From Anaerolineales bacterium (GTDB lineage: Bacteria; Chloroflexota; Anaerolineae; Anaerolineales; Villigracilaceae): a DNA stretch of 64,000 bases. Below the pieces are notes generated by a model. It made no database searches. It saw nothing but the letters and a program-made list of their open reading frames with translations, and was not told where the DNA came from. The stretch is from NCBI GenBank assembly GCA_014860745.1, contig JACZJC010000074.1:164715-228714 (forward strand). Reading direction: 5' to 3'. Position numbers and translations under genes: made by a program. Position 1 is the first letter of the stretch; every line of letters begins with the position of its first letter. Positions 45,214 through 54,208 of the stretch are shown piece after piece.

Positions 45214-47121
45214 ATGCCGAACGGTTATAACGGAAAGATCCTGCATGTTGATTTGACGAAGGGCGCAATGACGGTGGAGGAGCCGAACGAGGCTTTTTAC
45301 CGTAAGTACCTGGGTGGCAGCGCTATGGGAATGCACTATATCCTGCGCGATATGCCCAAAGGCGCGGACCCGCTAAGCCCGGAAAATGTTTTGACATTGA
45401 TGGCGGGTGTGACGACGGGTGCCGCAATTTCGGGACAAAGCCGTTTGAACGCAAATGCCAAGTCGCCGATCAGCGGCGGCATCGGCGACTCGCAAAGCGG
45501 CGGATTCTTTCCGGCTGAATTGAAGTTTGCGGGTTTTGATGGCATTGTCATCAAAGGGAGGTCTGCCAAGCCTGTGTATCTTGCGATCGTGGATGGTCAA
45601 TATGAACTGCGCGATGCTGCTCATTTGATGGGAAAGAAATCCGGGGACGTGGATGACATCATCCATACGGAAGTGGACCCGAAGGCTGAGATCCTGCAGC
45701 ACGGCATCGGCGCGGAGAACGGCGTGTTGTTCTCCGCGCTGGTGAGCATGTCCAACCGCCACAATGGGCGTACGGGCATGGGCTTGGTGATGGCATCCAA
45801 GAATCTCAAGGCTGTGGTGGTACGTGGAAAGGGCAAGCCAAAATTGGCGGATTCAAAGGCGCTTGCGGCTCTCAATAAAACCGGCCCGAAGATTTTACCG
45901 GATAACCCTGATATGCCCGGCCTGGCAAATGACGGCACAGCCACGGTGGTAGCTTTCAATAATACGATCGGGACTCTCCCGACTCGTAACTATACCGAAG
46001 GTCAATTCGAACATTTTGAATCCATTAGCGGCGAGACGATGACCGCCACAATTTTGAAGGGACGTGACACATGCTATGCTTGTGTTGTTCGATGCAAACG
46101 TGTAGTCGAGGTCAAAGAAGGTCCGTATAAAGTTGATCCGAAATATGGCGGCGCGGAGTATGAAACCATCGGCACGTTCGGTTCGTACTGCGGCATCAGC
46201 GATTTAGCGGCGGTAAATTTGGCGAATCAAATTTGTAATGAATATGCAGTGGATTCGATAGCGGCCGGTGCAACCATCGCCTTTGCAATGGAATGTTTCG
46301 AGAACAGCGTCATTACAAAAGAGCAGGCGGGCGGTCTTGAACTCAAATTCGGCAACGCTGACGCGATGCTAAAAGCATTGAACATGATGGTCAATGCCGA
46401 AGGTGAATTTGGCAAGACGCTTGCACAGGGCTCCGAACGTGCAGCTAAAATTTGGGGCAACGGGTCGGATGAGTTCCTTATCACGGTCAAGGGCGCAGAG
46501 GCTCCCGCTCATATGCCGCAAGCCAAACGCTCGCTGGGTCTCATCTACGCCGTCAATCCTTTTGGTGCAGATCATCAATCCTCTGAGCATGATCCTTATT
46601 ACGAAGAGGGTGTTGCCGACCTTAACCTGAACCGCCTTAAACTGCTCGGGCTTGGCACGCCGCAACCGGGTTACAGCCTCACGCCGGAAAAAGTCCGCTT
46701 CGCCTATTTGACCGAAGTCTTTTACTCTTTCCTGGACTCGGCTGAACTCTGTCAGTTTGTCTTCGGTCCTGCGTGGACGCTGTACGGTCCCGCCGAAACG
46801 ATTGAAATGATTCGCTCCGTCACTGGTTGGGATTTCACAGTGGAAGAGTTGATGGCTGTCGGCGCGCGGAGATTGAATCTCTTCCGCGTGTTCAACGCCC
46901 GCGAAGGACTCAACCGCAATGCAGACAAACTGCCCAAGAAGTTCTTCAAGCAATTGAAGGGAACTGGTCCCACAGCTGGCTTCGCTCTGACTCACGAAGA
47001 AATTGAATCTGCTCTCGATGCCTATTACAAATTTGCAGGCTGGACGAACGAAGGCGTCCCTACCCGTGAGACGTTGAAGAAGCATGATGTGGAATGGGCG
47101 GCGGAATATTTGCCGGCGTAG
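45214..47121 (+). CDS. aor: Aldehyde:ferredoxin oxidoreductase (tungsten enzyme), first copy
   Basis: 635 residues, full length. The N-terminal domain starts YNGKILHVDLTKGAMTVEEP and has YLGGSAMGMHY. Cluster ligands are Cys287, Cys290 and Cys294 (CYACVVRC) and distal Cys513 (DSAELCQF). The family binds a bis-pterin tungsten cofactor plus one [4Fe-4S] and oxidises aldehydes to acids with ferredoxin. There is no signal peptide, so it is cytoplasmic. In this island it could oxidise aldehydes made by the aminotransferases. Which aldehyde is unknown. Confidence 0.93.
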   Translation: MPNGYNGKILHVDLTKGAMTVEEPNEAFYRKYLGGSAMGMHYILRDMPKGADPLSPENVLTLMAGVTTGAAISGQSRLNANAKSPISGGIGDSQSGGFFPAELKFAGFDGIVIKGRSAKPVYLAIVDGQYELRDAAHLMGKKSGDVDDIIHTEVDPKAEILQHGIGAENGVLFSALVSMSNRHNGRTGMGLVMASKNLKAVVVRGKGKPKLADSKALAALNKTGPKILPDNPDMPGLANDGTATVVAFNNTIGTLPTRNYTEGQFEHFESISGETMTATILKGRDTCYACVVRCKRVVEVKEGPYKVDPKYGGAEYETIGTFGSYCGISDLAAVNLANQICNEYAVDSIAAGATIAFAMECFENSVITKEQAGGLELKFGNADAMLKALNMMVNAEGEFGKTLAQGSERAAKIWGNGSDEFLITVKGAEAPAHMPQAKRSLGLIYAVNPFGADHQSSEHDPYYEEGVADLNLNRLKLLGLGTPQPGYSLTPEKVRFAYLTEVFYSFLDSAELCQFVFGPAWTLYGPAETIEMIRSVTGWDFTVEELMAVGARRLNLFRVFNAREGLNRNADKLPKKFFKQLKGTGPTAGFALTHEEIESALDAYYKFAGWTNEGVPTRETLKKHDVEWAAEYLPA

Positions 47122-47122
47122 C

Positions 47123-47253
47123 GATTAGAGACTGGAGATTTGTAATTGGTAATTCGTAATTGGGGATGGGATGGCGAATCTCATCCCCAATTTTGTCAAG
47201 AAATTTCCCGGACATTAACCCCAAAGTCTCTAATCTCCAATCTCCACCTACAC
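47123..47253. repeat. Nested inverted repeats with terminator after the first AOR
   Basis: The outer arms resemble GATTAGAGACTGGAGATT and AGTCTCTAATCTCCAATC. Inside are taattggtaattcgtaat simple repeats and a hairpin ATTGGGGATG/CATCCCCAAT (about 47159-47191) followed by TTTTG, a plausible terminator. The same simple-repeat style occurs at 26521-26575. Confidence 0.6.
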
Positions 47254-47289
47254 GTTACCAAATACTACTTACTCTCCTGAAAGAAACCC

Positions 47290-48576
47290 ATGTCATCTAA
47301 CACTCTCTATACCGAGAATTTCCCCCACATGACTCCAGCATGGAGTCGTATTTTCAATTTTGTTGCTGACCATGCCGAAGGCGCATACATCTACACGGAT
47401 GATGGCAAAAAACTGCTGGACTTCACCAGCGGAATCGGCGTGACGAATACCGGCCACTGCCATCCAAAGGTGGTTGAGGCGATTCGTGAGCAGGCTGGCT
47501 TGTTTCTGCATGCGCAAGCCAACATCGTCATCCACAAGCCGATGCTGCAGCTCATCGAAGAACTTCGCAAGGTCGTCCCGCCATCGATTGATAGTTTCTT
47601 CTTCGCTAATTCAGGCGCGGAAGCGTTGGAGAACGCCGTCAAGATTGCAAAAGTTGTAACCGGCAGGCAGAATGTGATCGTCTTCAGCGGTTCTTTCCAT
47701 GGGCGGACGCATGCTACGATGGCGTTGACCACATCCAAAACAATCTATCGTGCAGGTTTTGCTCCGCTTCCCTCAGGAATTTATGTCGCGCCGTTCCCGT
47801 ACGCGTTCAATTTGAATATGACCGAAGAACAGGCCAGCCAGTATGCATTGCAGCAATTGGAATACCTGCTTGCTTCTCAAACTGCGCCGAAGGAAACTGC
47901 GGCCATTTTGATCGAGTCTGTTTTGGGGGAGGGGGGCTATGTTTTACCGCCGACTTCGTTTATGAAGGGACTGCGCGAGATTTGCGACAAGCATGGCATC
48001 ATGCTTATCTTTGATGAGGTGCAGTCAGGCTTCGGGCGCACAGGCAAATGGTTCGCACTTGAACACTTCGATGTCGTGCCGGATATCATCGCCGCCGCGA
48101 AAGGCATAGCTTCGGGCATGCCGCTTTCCGGTGTCTTTAGCCGCACAGATCTCATGAAGAAACTCGACACGGGTTCCATCGGCGGAACATATGGCGGGAA
48201 TGCAGTCGCTTGTGCGGCAGGCGTGGCAACCATCCGCGCGATGCGGGACGAAAAGATGCTGGAAAATGCTACAGATAAAGGCATCCAGCTAATGACAGGT
48301 CTTCGCAAATTGCAGGAGGAATATCCGCAAATTGGTGATGTGCGCGGCAAAGGCTTGATGGTCGGTACCGAATTCATCGTGGATGGCAGCCAGGCGAAGG
48401 CAAAACCCCTCGTCAAGGAAGTGATTCACAAAGTTGAGGAAAAGGGCATGCTCTTGCTTTCCTGCGGAACCTACGATAACACCTTGCGCTGGATTCCCCC
48501 ATTGAATGTGACGGGCGAACAGATCAATGATGGGTTGAAAATATTTGGCGAAGCGTTGAAGGAATGTATACAATAA
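47290..48576 (+). CDS. gabT: Class III aminotransferase, GABA aminotransferase-like
   Basis: 428 residues. Lys271 in IIAAAKGIASGMPLSG binds PLP; IFDEVQSGFGRTGKWF and FFANSGAEALENAVKIAK are as in GabT/ornithine-type enzymes. It would turn 4-aminobutyrate (or another omega-amino acid) into a semialdehyde. In the proposed route it acts after putrescine has been transaminated and the resulting aldehyde oxidised. Confidence 0.87.
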   Translation: MSSNTLYTENFPHMTPAWSRIFNFVADHAEGAYIYTDDGKKLLDFTSGIGVTNTGHCHPKVVEAIREQAGLFLHAQANIVIHKPMLQLIEELRKVVPPSIDSFFFANSGAEALENAVKIAKVVTGRQNVIVFSGSFHGRTHATMALTTSKTIYRAGFAPLPSGIYVAPFPYAFNLNMTEEQASQYALQQLEYLLASQTAPKETAAILIESVLGEGGYVLPPTSFMKGLREICDKHGIMLIFDEVQSGFGRTGKWFALEHFDVVPDIIAAAKGIASGMPLSGVFSRTDLMKKLDTGSIGGTYGGNAVACAAGVATIRAMRDEKMLENATDKGIQLMTGLRKLQEEYPQIGDVRGKGLMVGTEFIVDGSQAKAKPLVKEVIHKVEEKGMLLLSCGTYDNTLRWIPPLNVTGEQINDGLKIFGEALKECIQ

Positions 48577-48654
48577 ATCAAAAGAGCACAGCAAAACGAT
48601 TCGGGGCTTTTCCCCTAACACCTCTGTTGCGCTTCTGTATAGGCACAAAAAATA

Positions 48655-50013
48655 ATGACTCCATTCCTTAACCGTAATAATCTAGCCCAACTGCTCAAAA
48701 ACGAAGAAAACCTTTTTCACAAAAACCACCCCAAATCCTTCGAGCTGTATCAGCGTGCGCGAAAATCCCTGCATGGCGGCGTGCCTATGCTGTGGATGAT
48801 CCGCTGGGCGGGTTCGTTTCCTGTGTTTGTCAAAGAAGCCAAAGGCGCGCATTTCACCGATGTGGACGGCAACGACTACATTGATTTCTGCCTCGGCGAC
48901 ACAGGCGCAATGACGGGGCACGCGCCCGAAGCCACTGTTAAAGCCATTACCGAGCAAATTCAAAAAGGCATCACGCTCATGCTGCCGTATGAAGATGTGA
49001 TCTGGGTGGGTGAGGAACTCCAGCGCCGCTTCAAACTTCCGTACTGGCAGTTTGCCCTCACTGCCACAGACGCGAATCGTTTCGCGCTTCGCATGGCGCG
49101 TCTTATCACGGGCCGTTCGAAAATCCTTGTCTTCAACTATTGCTATCACGGCTCGGTGGATGAAACCTTCATCTCGCTCGATGAAGAAGGCACGCCGATG
49201 TCGCGTCCCAACAACATGGGTCCGCAAATCGATCCGCGCGAAACCACCAAGGTGATCGAGTTCAATGACATTGGCGCGCTAGAAACCGCGCTTTCCGCTC
49301 GAGATGTCGCTGCTGTCCTCGCCGAACCTGCAATGACCAATATCGGAATCATCCATCCCAACCCTGGCTATCACGAAGCCCTGCGCGAGATGACTCTCAA
49401 ATATGGAACCTACCTCATCATTGACGAGACTCACACGATTTGCACCGGTCCCGGCGGATACACCGCCTCTTTCGACCTTCAGCCTGATTTCTTAACCCTC
49501 GGCAAACCCCTCGCTGGAGGAGTCCCCGCCGCGATCTATGGTTTCACTGAGGAAGTTTCACAAGCCTTCACAGCTAAACTTGCTGTAGATGACGCAGATG
49601 TAGGCGGCATCGGCGGGACGCTGGCGGGAAATGCACTGTCCATTGCGGCGATGAAGGCCACGTTGCAACATGTTTTGACCGACCAGTTTTACGTCAAAGC
49701 CATATCGCTGCAGGTGCAATTCACAGCGGGGGTTGAAGCGGTCATCAAAGAATTCGAATTACCGTGGATCGTCAAACAATTGGGAAACCGCTCTGAGTAC
49801 TGGTTCCGTCCGACTCCGCCAAAAAACGGTGGCGAAGCCCACGCCGCAATCGATCCCGAATTGGACCGTTACATGCATCTTTTTGCATTAAATCGCGGCA
49901 TATTAATGACCCCCTTCCATAACATGGCTTTGATATCCCCTGAAACCACAAAAGCGGACGTGGAGTATCACACGAAGGTTTTCAGGGAAGCGGTGCAATC
50001 TTTATTTAGTTGA
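48655..50013 (+). CDS. Class III aminotransferase, diverged HemL-like
   Basis: 452 residues. Lys284 in LTLGKPLAGGVPAAIYG binds PLP and IIDETHTICTGPGGYT replaces the usual DEVxTGF, marking a separate branch (Thr-His at 259-260 where Val-x is common). The phosphate loop is FALTATDANRFALRMARLITGR. N-terminal FELYQRARKSLHGGVPMLWMIRW is HemL-like. The substrate may be a branched or aromatic beta-amino acid or an amine; unknown. It is followed by a dispersed repeat and then the second AOR. Confidence 0.83.
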   Translation: MTPFLNRNNLAQLLKNEENLFHKNHPKSFELYQRARKSLHGGVPMLWMIRWAGSFPVFVKEAKGAHFTDVDGNDYIDFCLGDTGAMTGHAPEATVKAITEQIQKGITLMLPYEDVIWVGEELQRRFKLPYWQFALTATDANRFALRMARLITGRSKILVFNYCYHGSVDETFISLDEEGTPMSRPNNMGPQIDPRETTKVIEFNDIGALETALSARDVAAVLAEPAMTNIGIIHPNPGYHEALREMTLKYGTYLIIDETHTICTGPGGYTASFDLQPDFLTLGKPLAGGVPAAIYGFTEEVSQAFTAKLAVDDADVGGIGGTLAGNALSIAAMKATLQHVLTDQFYVKAISLQVQFTAGVEAVIKEFELPWIVKQLGNRSEYWFRPTPPKNGGEAHAAIDPELDRYMHLFALNRGILMTPFHNMALISPETTKADVEYHTKVFREAVQSLFS

Positions 50014-50109
50014 TGTCGTTGCGAGAAGGGCTTTAGCCCGACGAAGCAATCCTCTTATTGAGTTTGAGGTTGCTTCGTCGCAGGAACAAGAGCGCTCCTC
50101 GCAATGACA
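50014..50109. repeat. 96-nt TGTCGTTGCGAG palindromic repeat
   Basis: Starts TGTCGTTGCGAG right after the aminotransferase stop and ends CTCGCAATGACA. The internal arms CGACGAAGCAATC and GGTTGCTTCGTCG also pair. A 106-nt relative lies at 61242-61347. Repeats of this type are known from several bacterial phyla. Confidence 0.8.
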
Positions 50110-50170
50110 TTAGTAGTTTGCAAACTTTTTGAAATAGATGTGAATATAATCCTGTTCACAGGAGAGAAGA

Positions 50171-51898
50171 ATGGCTAAATATAAATCGCAGATCTGGCGC
50201 GTGAACGTGCGCGAACAGACATTGAAATATGAACCAAGCCCCGCCTCATGGCAGCGTCTCGGCGGGCGCGGACTGATCGCCCGCATTATGGTGGATGAAG
50301 TAGATGCGAAATGCGATCCGTTGGGTGCGGGGAACAAACTCATCTTCTCGCCTGGTCTGCTGGTGGGACACATCCTCTCATCTACAGACCGAATTTCGGT
50401 GGGAGGTAAATCCCCGCTGACAGGCGGCATCAAGGAAGCCAACGCAGGCGGGCGCACGGGGTATCACATGGCGTTCATGGGCATCCACGCGTTGATCATC
50501 GAAGATATACCTGAGAAGGAAGGCTATTGGGTTTTGCATCTTTCGATGAATGGTGCGAAATGGGAAAAGGCGGATGACTTGGTTGGCTTGGGCGTGTACG
50601 AAACCGCACCCAAACTGATCGAAAAATATGGTGACAAGGTCGCCATTGCGCTTATCGGTCCCGGCGGCGAGATGCGCATGAAATCTGCGGGGATTCAGAA
50701 CATCGATAAGGATAGGATTCCTTCCCGCATCGCTGCCCGCGGCGGACTTGGCGCGGTCATGGGTTCAAAGGGATTGAAAGCAATTGTCTTTGACCATGCC
50801 GGGGGCCGGAAACCTGCCATCGCAGATCCAGAGGCGTTTAAAGTTGCACAAAAGGATTACACCAAATCCGTCATGGAGCATCCGCAATCCATCACATATC
50901 GGGACTATGGCACAGCCGCGATGACACAGTTGACTCAGCGCTTTGCTGCCATTCCCGTGCATAACTTTTCAAAGGGAACCTTCGAGCAGGTTGAGAACAT
51001 TGGCGGCGAGGCGTTGCGGGAGTTCACGCTGACACGCGGCAAGCCATCCGATCCGTCTCATGCCTGTATGGCGGGATGCACAATTAAATGCTCGAATGTA
51101 TTTGGTGGAGAGGATGGGAAAGTCATCGTCTCTCCACTTGAATATGAGACCATCGGCCTGATGGGTTCAAACCTCGATATTGATTCTCTGGATGCCATCG
51201 GACGGATGAATTGGGAGGTAAATGATCTGGGTCTTGACTCCATTGAGGTAGGCGCGGCACTCGGCGTTGCCGCAGAAGCCGGGTTGATGAAATGGGGGAG
51301 TGAGGAGGATGCGCTGAAATTGATCGATGAAATCCGCAGCGGCACAGAGCTGGGACACACGCTCGGCGATGGTGCGGCAGCGACTGGAAAAAAATACAAT
51401 ATCGAACGCGTGCCTGTGGTGAAAAATCAAGCCATGTCGGCGTATGAACCGCGTTCCATCAAAGGGACAGGATTGACCTACGCGACCACGCCGCAAGGCG
51501 CAGACCATACCTGCGGCTTGACCATCCGCGCGCAAATTGACCACCTCGACCCGAACGCGCAAATGGAGGTTTCGCTCAATGCGCAATTGAACATGGCAGG
51601 GTACGACACCCTCGGCGCGTGCATCTTTGCAGGTTTTGGATATGCCGCCACCCCGGACGGAGTGGTGAAGCGGTTACTTAAATCCCGCTATGGCTGGAAT
51701 GATATCGCTGATAATATTTTACAGACCTTGGGCAAAGAGACCATTAAACTGGAGCGCGAATTCAACAAACGCGCAGGCTTCACGGCGAAGGATGACCGCC
51801 TGCCGGAGTGGATGACAAAGGAAGCCATCCCCGAGAACGGCGCGGTCTTCGATGTGCCAGAAGATGTGATCGATCATATTTTTGACGGGATCGAATAA
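50171..51898 (+). CDS. Aldehyde:ferredoxin oxidoreductase family protein, second copy
   Basis: 575 residues. Starts KSQIWRVNVREQTLKYEPSP. Cluster ligands are Cys299, Cys303 and Cys307 (CMAGCTIKC, CxxxCxxxC rather than CxxC) and distal Cys484 (DTLGACIF). It ends with the AOR C-terminal LEREFNKRAGFTAKDDRLPEWM. It is a different subfamily from the copy at 45214, so it probably handles another aldehyde or carboxylic acid. TATAAT at 50145 may be its -10. Tungsten binding is family knowledge. Confidence 0.9.
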   Translation: MAKYKSQIWRVNVREQTLKYEPSPASWQRLGGRGLIARIMVDEVDAKCDPLGAGNKLIFSPGLLVGHILSSTDRISVGGKSPLTGGIKEANAGGRTGYHMAFMGIHALIIEDIPEKEGYWVLHLSMNGAKWEKADDLVGLGVYETAPKLIEKYGDKVAIALIGPGGEMRMKSAGIQNIDKDRIPSRIAARGGLGAVMGSKGLKAIVFDHAGGRKPAIADPEAFKVAQKDYTKSVMEHPQSITYRDYGTAAMTQLTQRFAAIPVHNFSKGTFEQVENIGGEALREFTLTRGKPSDPSHACMAGCTIKCSNVFGGEDGKVIVSPLEYETIGLMGSNLDIDSLDAIGRMNWEVNDLGLDSIEVGAALGVAAEAGLMKWGSEEDALKLIDEIRSGTELGHTLGDGAAATGKKYNIERVPVVKNQAMSAYEPRSIKGTGLTYATTPQGADHTCGLTIRAQIDHLDPNAQMEVSLNAQLNMAGYDTLGACIFAGFGYAATPDGVVKRLLKSRYGWNDIADNILQTLGKETIKLEREFNKRAGFTAKDDRLPEWMTKEAIPENGAVFDVPEDVIDHIFDGIE

Positions 51899-51946
51899 GC
51901 AAAAACCTCCGAGGCGCTTCGCGCAAAACTCGGAGGTTTGCTTTTT
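51899..51946. terminator. Bidirectional terminator between the second AOR and tRNA-Thr
   Basis: AAACCTCCGAG (51903-51913) pairs with CTCGGAGGTTT (51929-51939), with a further GCGC stem inside. TTTTT follows on the plus strand and a run of A precedes it for the minus strand. Confidence 0.85.
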
Positions 51947-51947
51947 G

Positions 51948-52020
51948 AGCCACCAGTGGGATACGAACCCACGACCTAACGATTACGAATCGTTTGCTCT
52001 ACCAGCTGAGCTATGGTGGC
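51948..52020 (-). tRNA. tRNA-Thr (anticodon CGU)
   Basis: 73 nt read on the minus strand. The acceptor arms GCCACCA/TGGTGGC pair fully; D arm GCTC...GAGC, anticodon stem AACGA/TCGTT with loop TTCGTAA, T arm GTGGG TTCGTAT CCCAC. Discriminator base T; CCA is not encoded. Anticodon CGU reads ACG codons. Confidence 0.95.
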
Positions 52021-52035
52021 TTATTAGCGGGCGAG

Positions 52036-52064
52036 ATTATAAAGGATTTGGTTTAATCCCGCAA
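52036..52064 (-). promoter_or_regulatory. Promoter of tRNA-Thr
   Basis: On the minus strand TTGCGG (52064-52059), 17-bp spacer, TATAAT (52041-52036). The start would be about 9 nt before the mature tRNA 5' end. Confidence 0.75.
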
Positions 52065-52108
52065 GTTTTACCCTTTTCGTGTCGTCTATCATTTCGGAGA
52101 AAAAATAA

Positions 52109-53368
52109 ATGCTGCGTATTGCCATGCTTTCTTATCATACCTGCCCACTTGCCACGTTGGGCGGGAAGGATACGGGCGGAATGAATGTTTACGTCCGCGA
52201 TTTGACTTGTGAACTGGGCCGCCAGGGTATCCACGTGGATGTGTTTACGCGCTCGCAAGATGAACATGTACCACATGTGCTTCATGATCTGGGGTTTGGG
52301 AATCGCGTTGTTCACATCCCAGCCGGGCCGGAGGAGCCAAAAAGCAAGAGCGATATCGCGAAATATATCCCGGAGTTTGCGGAAGGCGTGCGGAAGTTCG
52401 CGGCCGAAAAAGGGATCCACTATGATGTCATCCACAGTCATTATTGGATGTCCGGGCTGGCGGCTGAAATATTGAGCGATGCGTGGGGCGGGATTCCCAT
52501 TGTGCATATGTTCCACACACTGGGAGAGATGAAGAACCGGGTGGCGAGGTCGGAGGATGAAAAAGCGGGAGAGGATAGGCTCAATGGGGAGAGACAGGTG
52601 CTCGGTCGGGCGAACCGGATCGTTGTTGCGACCCTGGCGGAGTTGACCCAGCTTCGATTCCTATATCGCGCTGAAGCCCGCAAGATGACCGTCATTCCCC
52701 CGGGTGTGGATACGAGTCATTTTTACCCGATCCCCGCGGACGAGGCGAAACAATATATCGGCCTGAAACCCGAGAACCGCATGGTTCTTTTTGTGGGACG
52801 CATCGAGCCGTTGAAAGGAATTGATACCTTGATCCAGGCCATGTCCTGCCTGGATTTGCAGGACATGCACCGCCCGGTGCATCTGGCGATCATTGGCGGG
52901 GACGTGGATGTGAGCCCCGAAGAAATGACGGACGAGATGACGCGCTTGCAAAAATTATGCGATGATTTGTGCATGGGGGGCATGGTGGTGTTTCTTGGCA
53001 AACGCGGGCAGGACACCCTGCCGTACTATTATTCGGCGGCGGAGGTGGTGGTGATGCCTTCGTTGTATGAATCGTTTGGGTTGGTGGCGCTTGAAGCCAT
53101 GGCGTGCGGAACCCCCGTGATTGCTTCAGAGGTTGGCGGGCTTGGGTATCTTGTCCAAAATGGGATTACCGGTTACACCATCCCGGATAGTGAGCCAGAC
53201 GCCTTGTGCGATAAATTATCGTGGTTGTTGGGAGATGCAGTTCTGCGAAATAAAATGGGAAACTCCGCCGCAGAATATGCAACTAATTACGCCTGGAATA
53301 AGATCGCATCCCAGATCATCGACGTTTACAAGGAAGTTGCCGTCAAAACCCCCGGCCTGCCTGTTTAA
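52109..53368 (+). CDS. GT4-family glycosyltransferase (MshA/sucrose-phosphate synthase-like)
   Basis: 419 residues. The N-terminal GGKDTGGMNVYVRDLTCELGRQGI is close to MshA and sucrose-phosphate synthases. The donor-site region is PSLYESFGLVALEAMACGTPVIASEVGG, and FVGRIEPLKGIDTLIQAM opens the second domain. Possible products are sucrose-type sugars or inositol glycosides; other mycothiol genes are not seen. The end overlaps the convergent NYN gene by 4 bp. Confidence 0.88.
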   Translation: MLRIAMLSYHTCPLATLGGKDTGGMNVYVRDLTCELGRQGIHVDVFTRSQDEHVPHVLHDLGFGNRVVHIPAGPEEPKSKSDIAKYIPEFAEGVRKFAAEKGIHYDVIHSHYWMSGLAAEILSDAWGGIPIVHMFHTLGEMKNRVARSEDEKAGEDRLNGERQVLGRANRIVVATLAELTQLRFLYRAEARKMTVIPPGVDTSHFYPIPADEAKQYIGLKPENRMVLFVGRIEPLKGIDTLIQAMSCLDLQDMHRPVHLAIIGGDVDVSPEEMTDEMTRLQKLCDDLCMGGMVVFLGKRGQDTLPYYYSAAEVVVMPSLYESFGLVALEAMACGTPVIASEVGGLGYLVQNGITGYTIPDSEPDALCDKLSWLLGDAVLRNKMGNSAAEYATNYAWNKIASQIIDVYKEVAVKTPGLPV

Positions 53369-54126
53369 TCCTTCATGCGCACATAGAAAATGATCGGCCC
53401 GCCGTTTTCCTGGGCGCGAATTTCAAAACGGTCGTTTAATTTACTGATCATCTTCGAGAGTTGCTTGTGTCCATATGTGCGCGGGTCGAAGCTGGGATCC
53501 ACCTGATAAAGCGCATTGCCCATGTTTGCCAGCGACGCCCATCCATCCTGTTGAACAGCCATCTCGAAAGCCTGGGTCAAGATCGGCATGGGGTCAAGTT
53601 CCTCGGTTTCGCCTTTGGCTTTCTTTGCCCTCGTATTAATTATATTCTTTTGTTGTGCCGCTTTCTTTTCCACCGCAAGATTTTCGGTGTACACAAACAC
53701 ATCGCAGGCGTTCACGAACGGCTTTGGGGTTTTCTTTTCGCCGATGCCCATCACGAAAATCCCCGTCTCGCGGATGCGGGTTGCCAACCTTGTGTAATCG
53801 CTGTCGCTCGAGACGAGGCAGAACCCATCCACCACGCTGGTATGCAAAATATCCATCGCATCGATGATCATGGCGCTGTCGGTCGCGTTTTTCCCGATGG
53901 TATAGCGGAACTGTTGAATGGGCTGGAAGGCATGAAAGTTCAACGTGTCTTTCCATGAATTCATGCTGGTTGTGGTCCAATCGCCATAGATGCGGCGGAC
54001 AGTCACCTGCCCATAGCGTCCCGCCTCGACGAGCATCTGCGAAAGCAGACCCGCCTGGGCGTTGTCACCGTCGATCAGCATGGCGATCTTGTTGCGTGCA
54101 AGGGATTTGATTTGTTCGTCTGCCAT
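53365..54126 (-). CDS. NYN-domain nuclease-like protein with OST-HTH/LOTUS-like tail
   Basis: 253 residues. The N-terminal NYN (PIN-like) domain has acidic residues in AMLIDGDNAQ, NATDSAMIIDAMDIL and LVSSDSDYTRLATRIRE, the metal site of RNases of this type. The C-terminal 75 residues (LTQAFEMAVQQDGWASLANMGNALYQVDP onward) resemble the OST-HTH/LOTUS RNA-binding domain. LabA/DUF88-type proteins with this order occur in many bacteria; their RNA targets are largely unknown. Confidence 0.85.
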   Translation of the reverse strand: MADEQIKSLARNKIAMLIDGDNAQAGLLSQMLVEAGRYGQVTVRRIYGDWTTTSMNSWKDTLNFHAFQPIQQFRYTIGKNATDSAMIIDAMDILHTSVVDGFCLVSSDSDYTRLATRIRETGIFVMGIGEKKTPKPFVNACDVFVYTENLAVEKKAAQQKNIINTRAKKAKGETEELDPMPILTQAFEMAVQQDGWASLANMGNALYQVDPSFDPRTYGHKQLSKMISKLNDRFEIRAQENGGPIIFYVRMKD

Positions 54127-54208
54127 ATCTTGATTATACTCTCGCGCGCCTCATTCTCAACTGCGGGTTGATTCGGTTTTCTGGAACTAGTTACACCTGA
54201 CAGGTTTG

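Noticed and set aside
46369..47085. 238-codon open frame on the minus strand
   Set aside because: Antisense to the first AOR gene; shadow of its codon bias.
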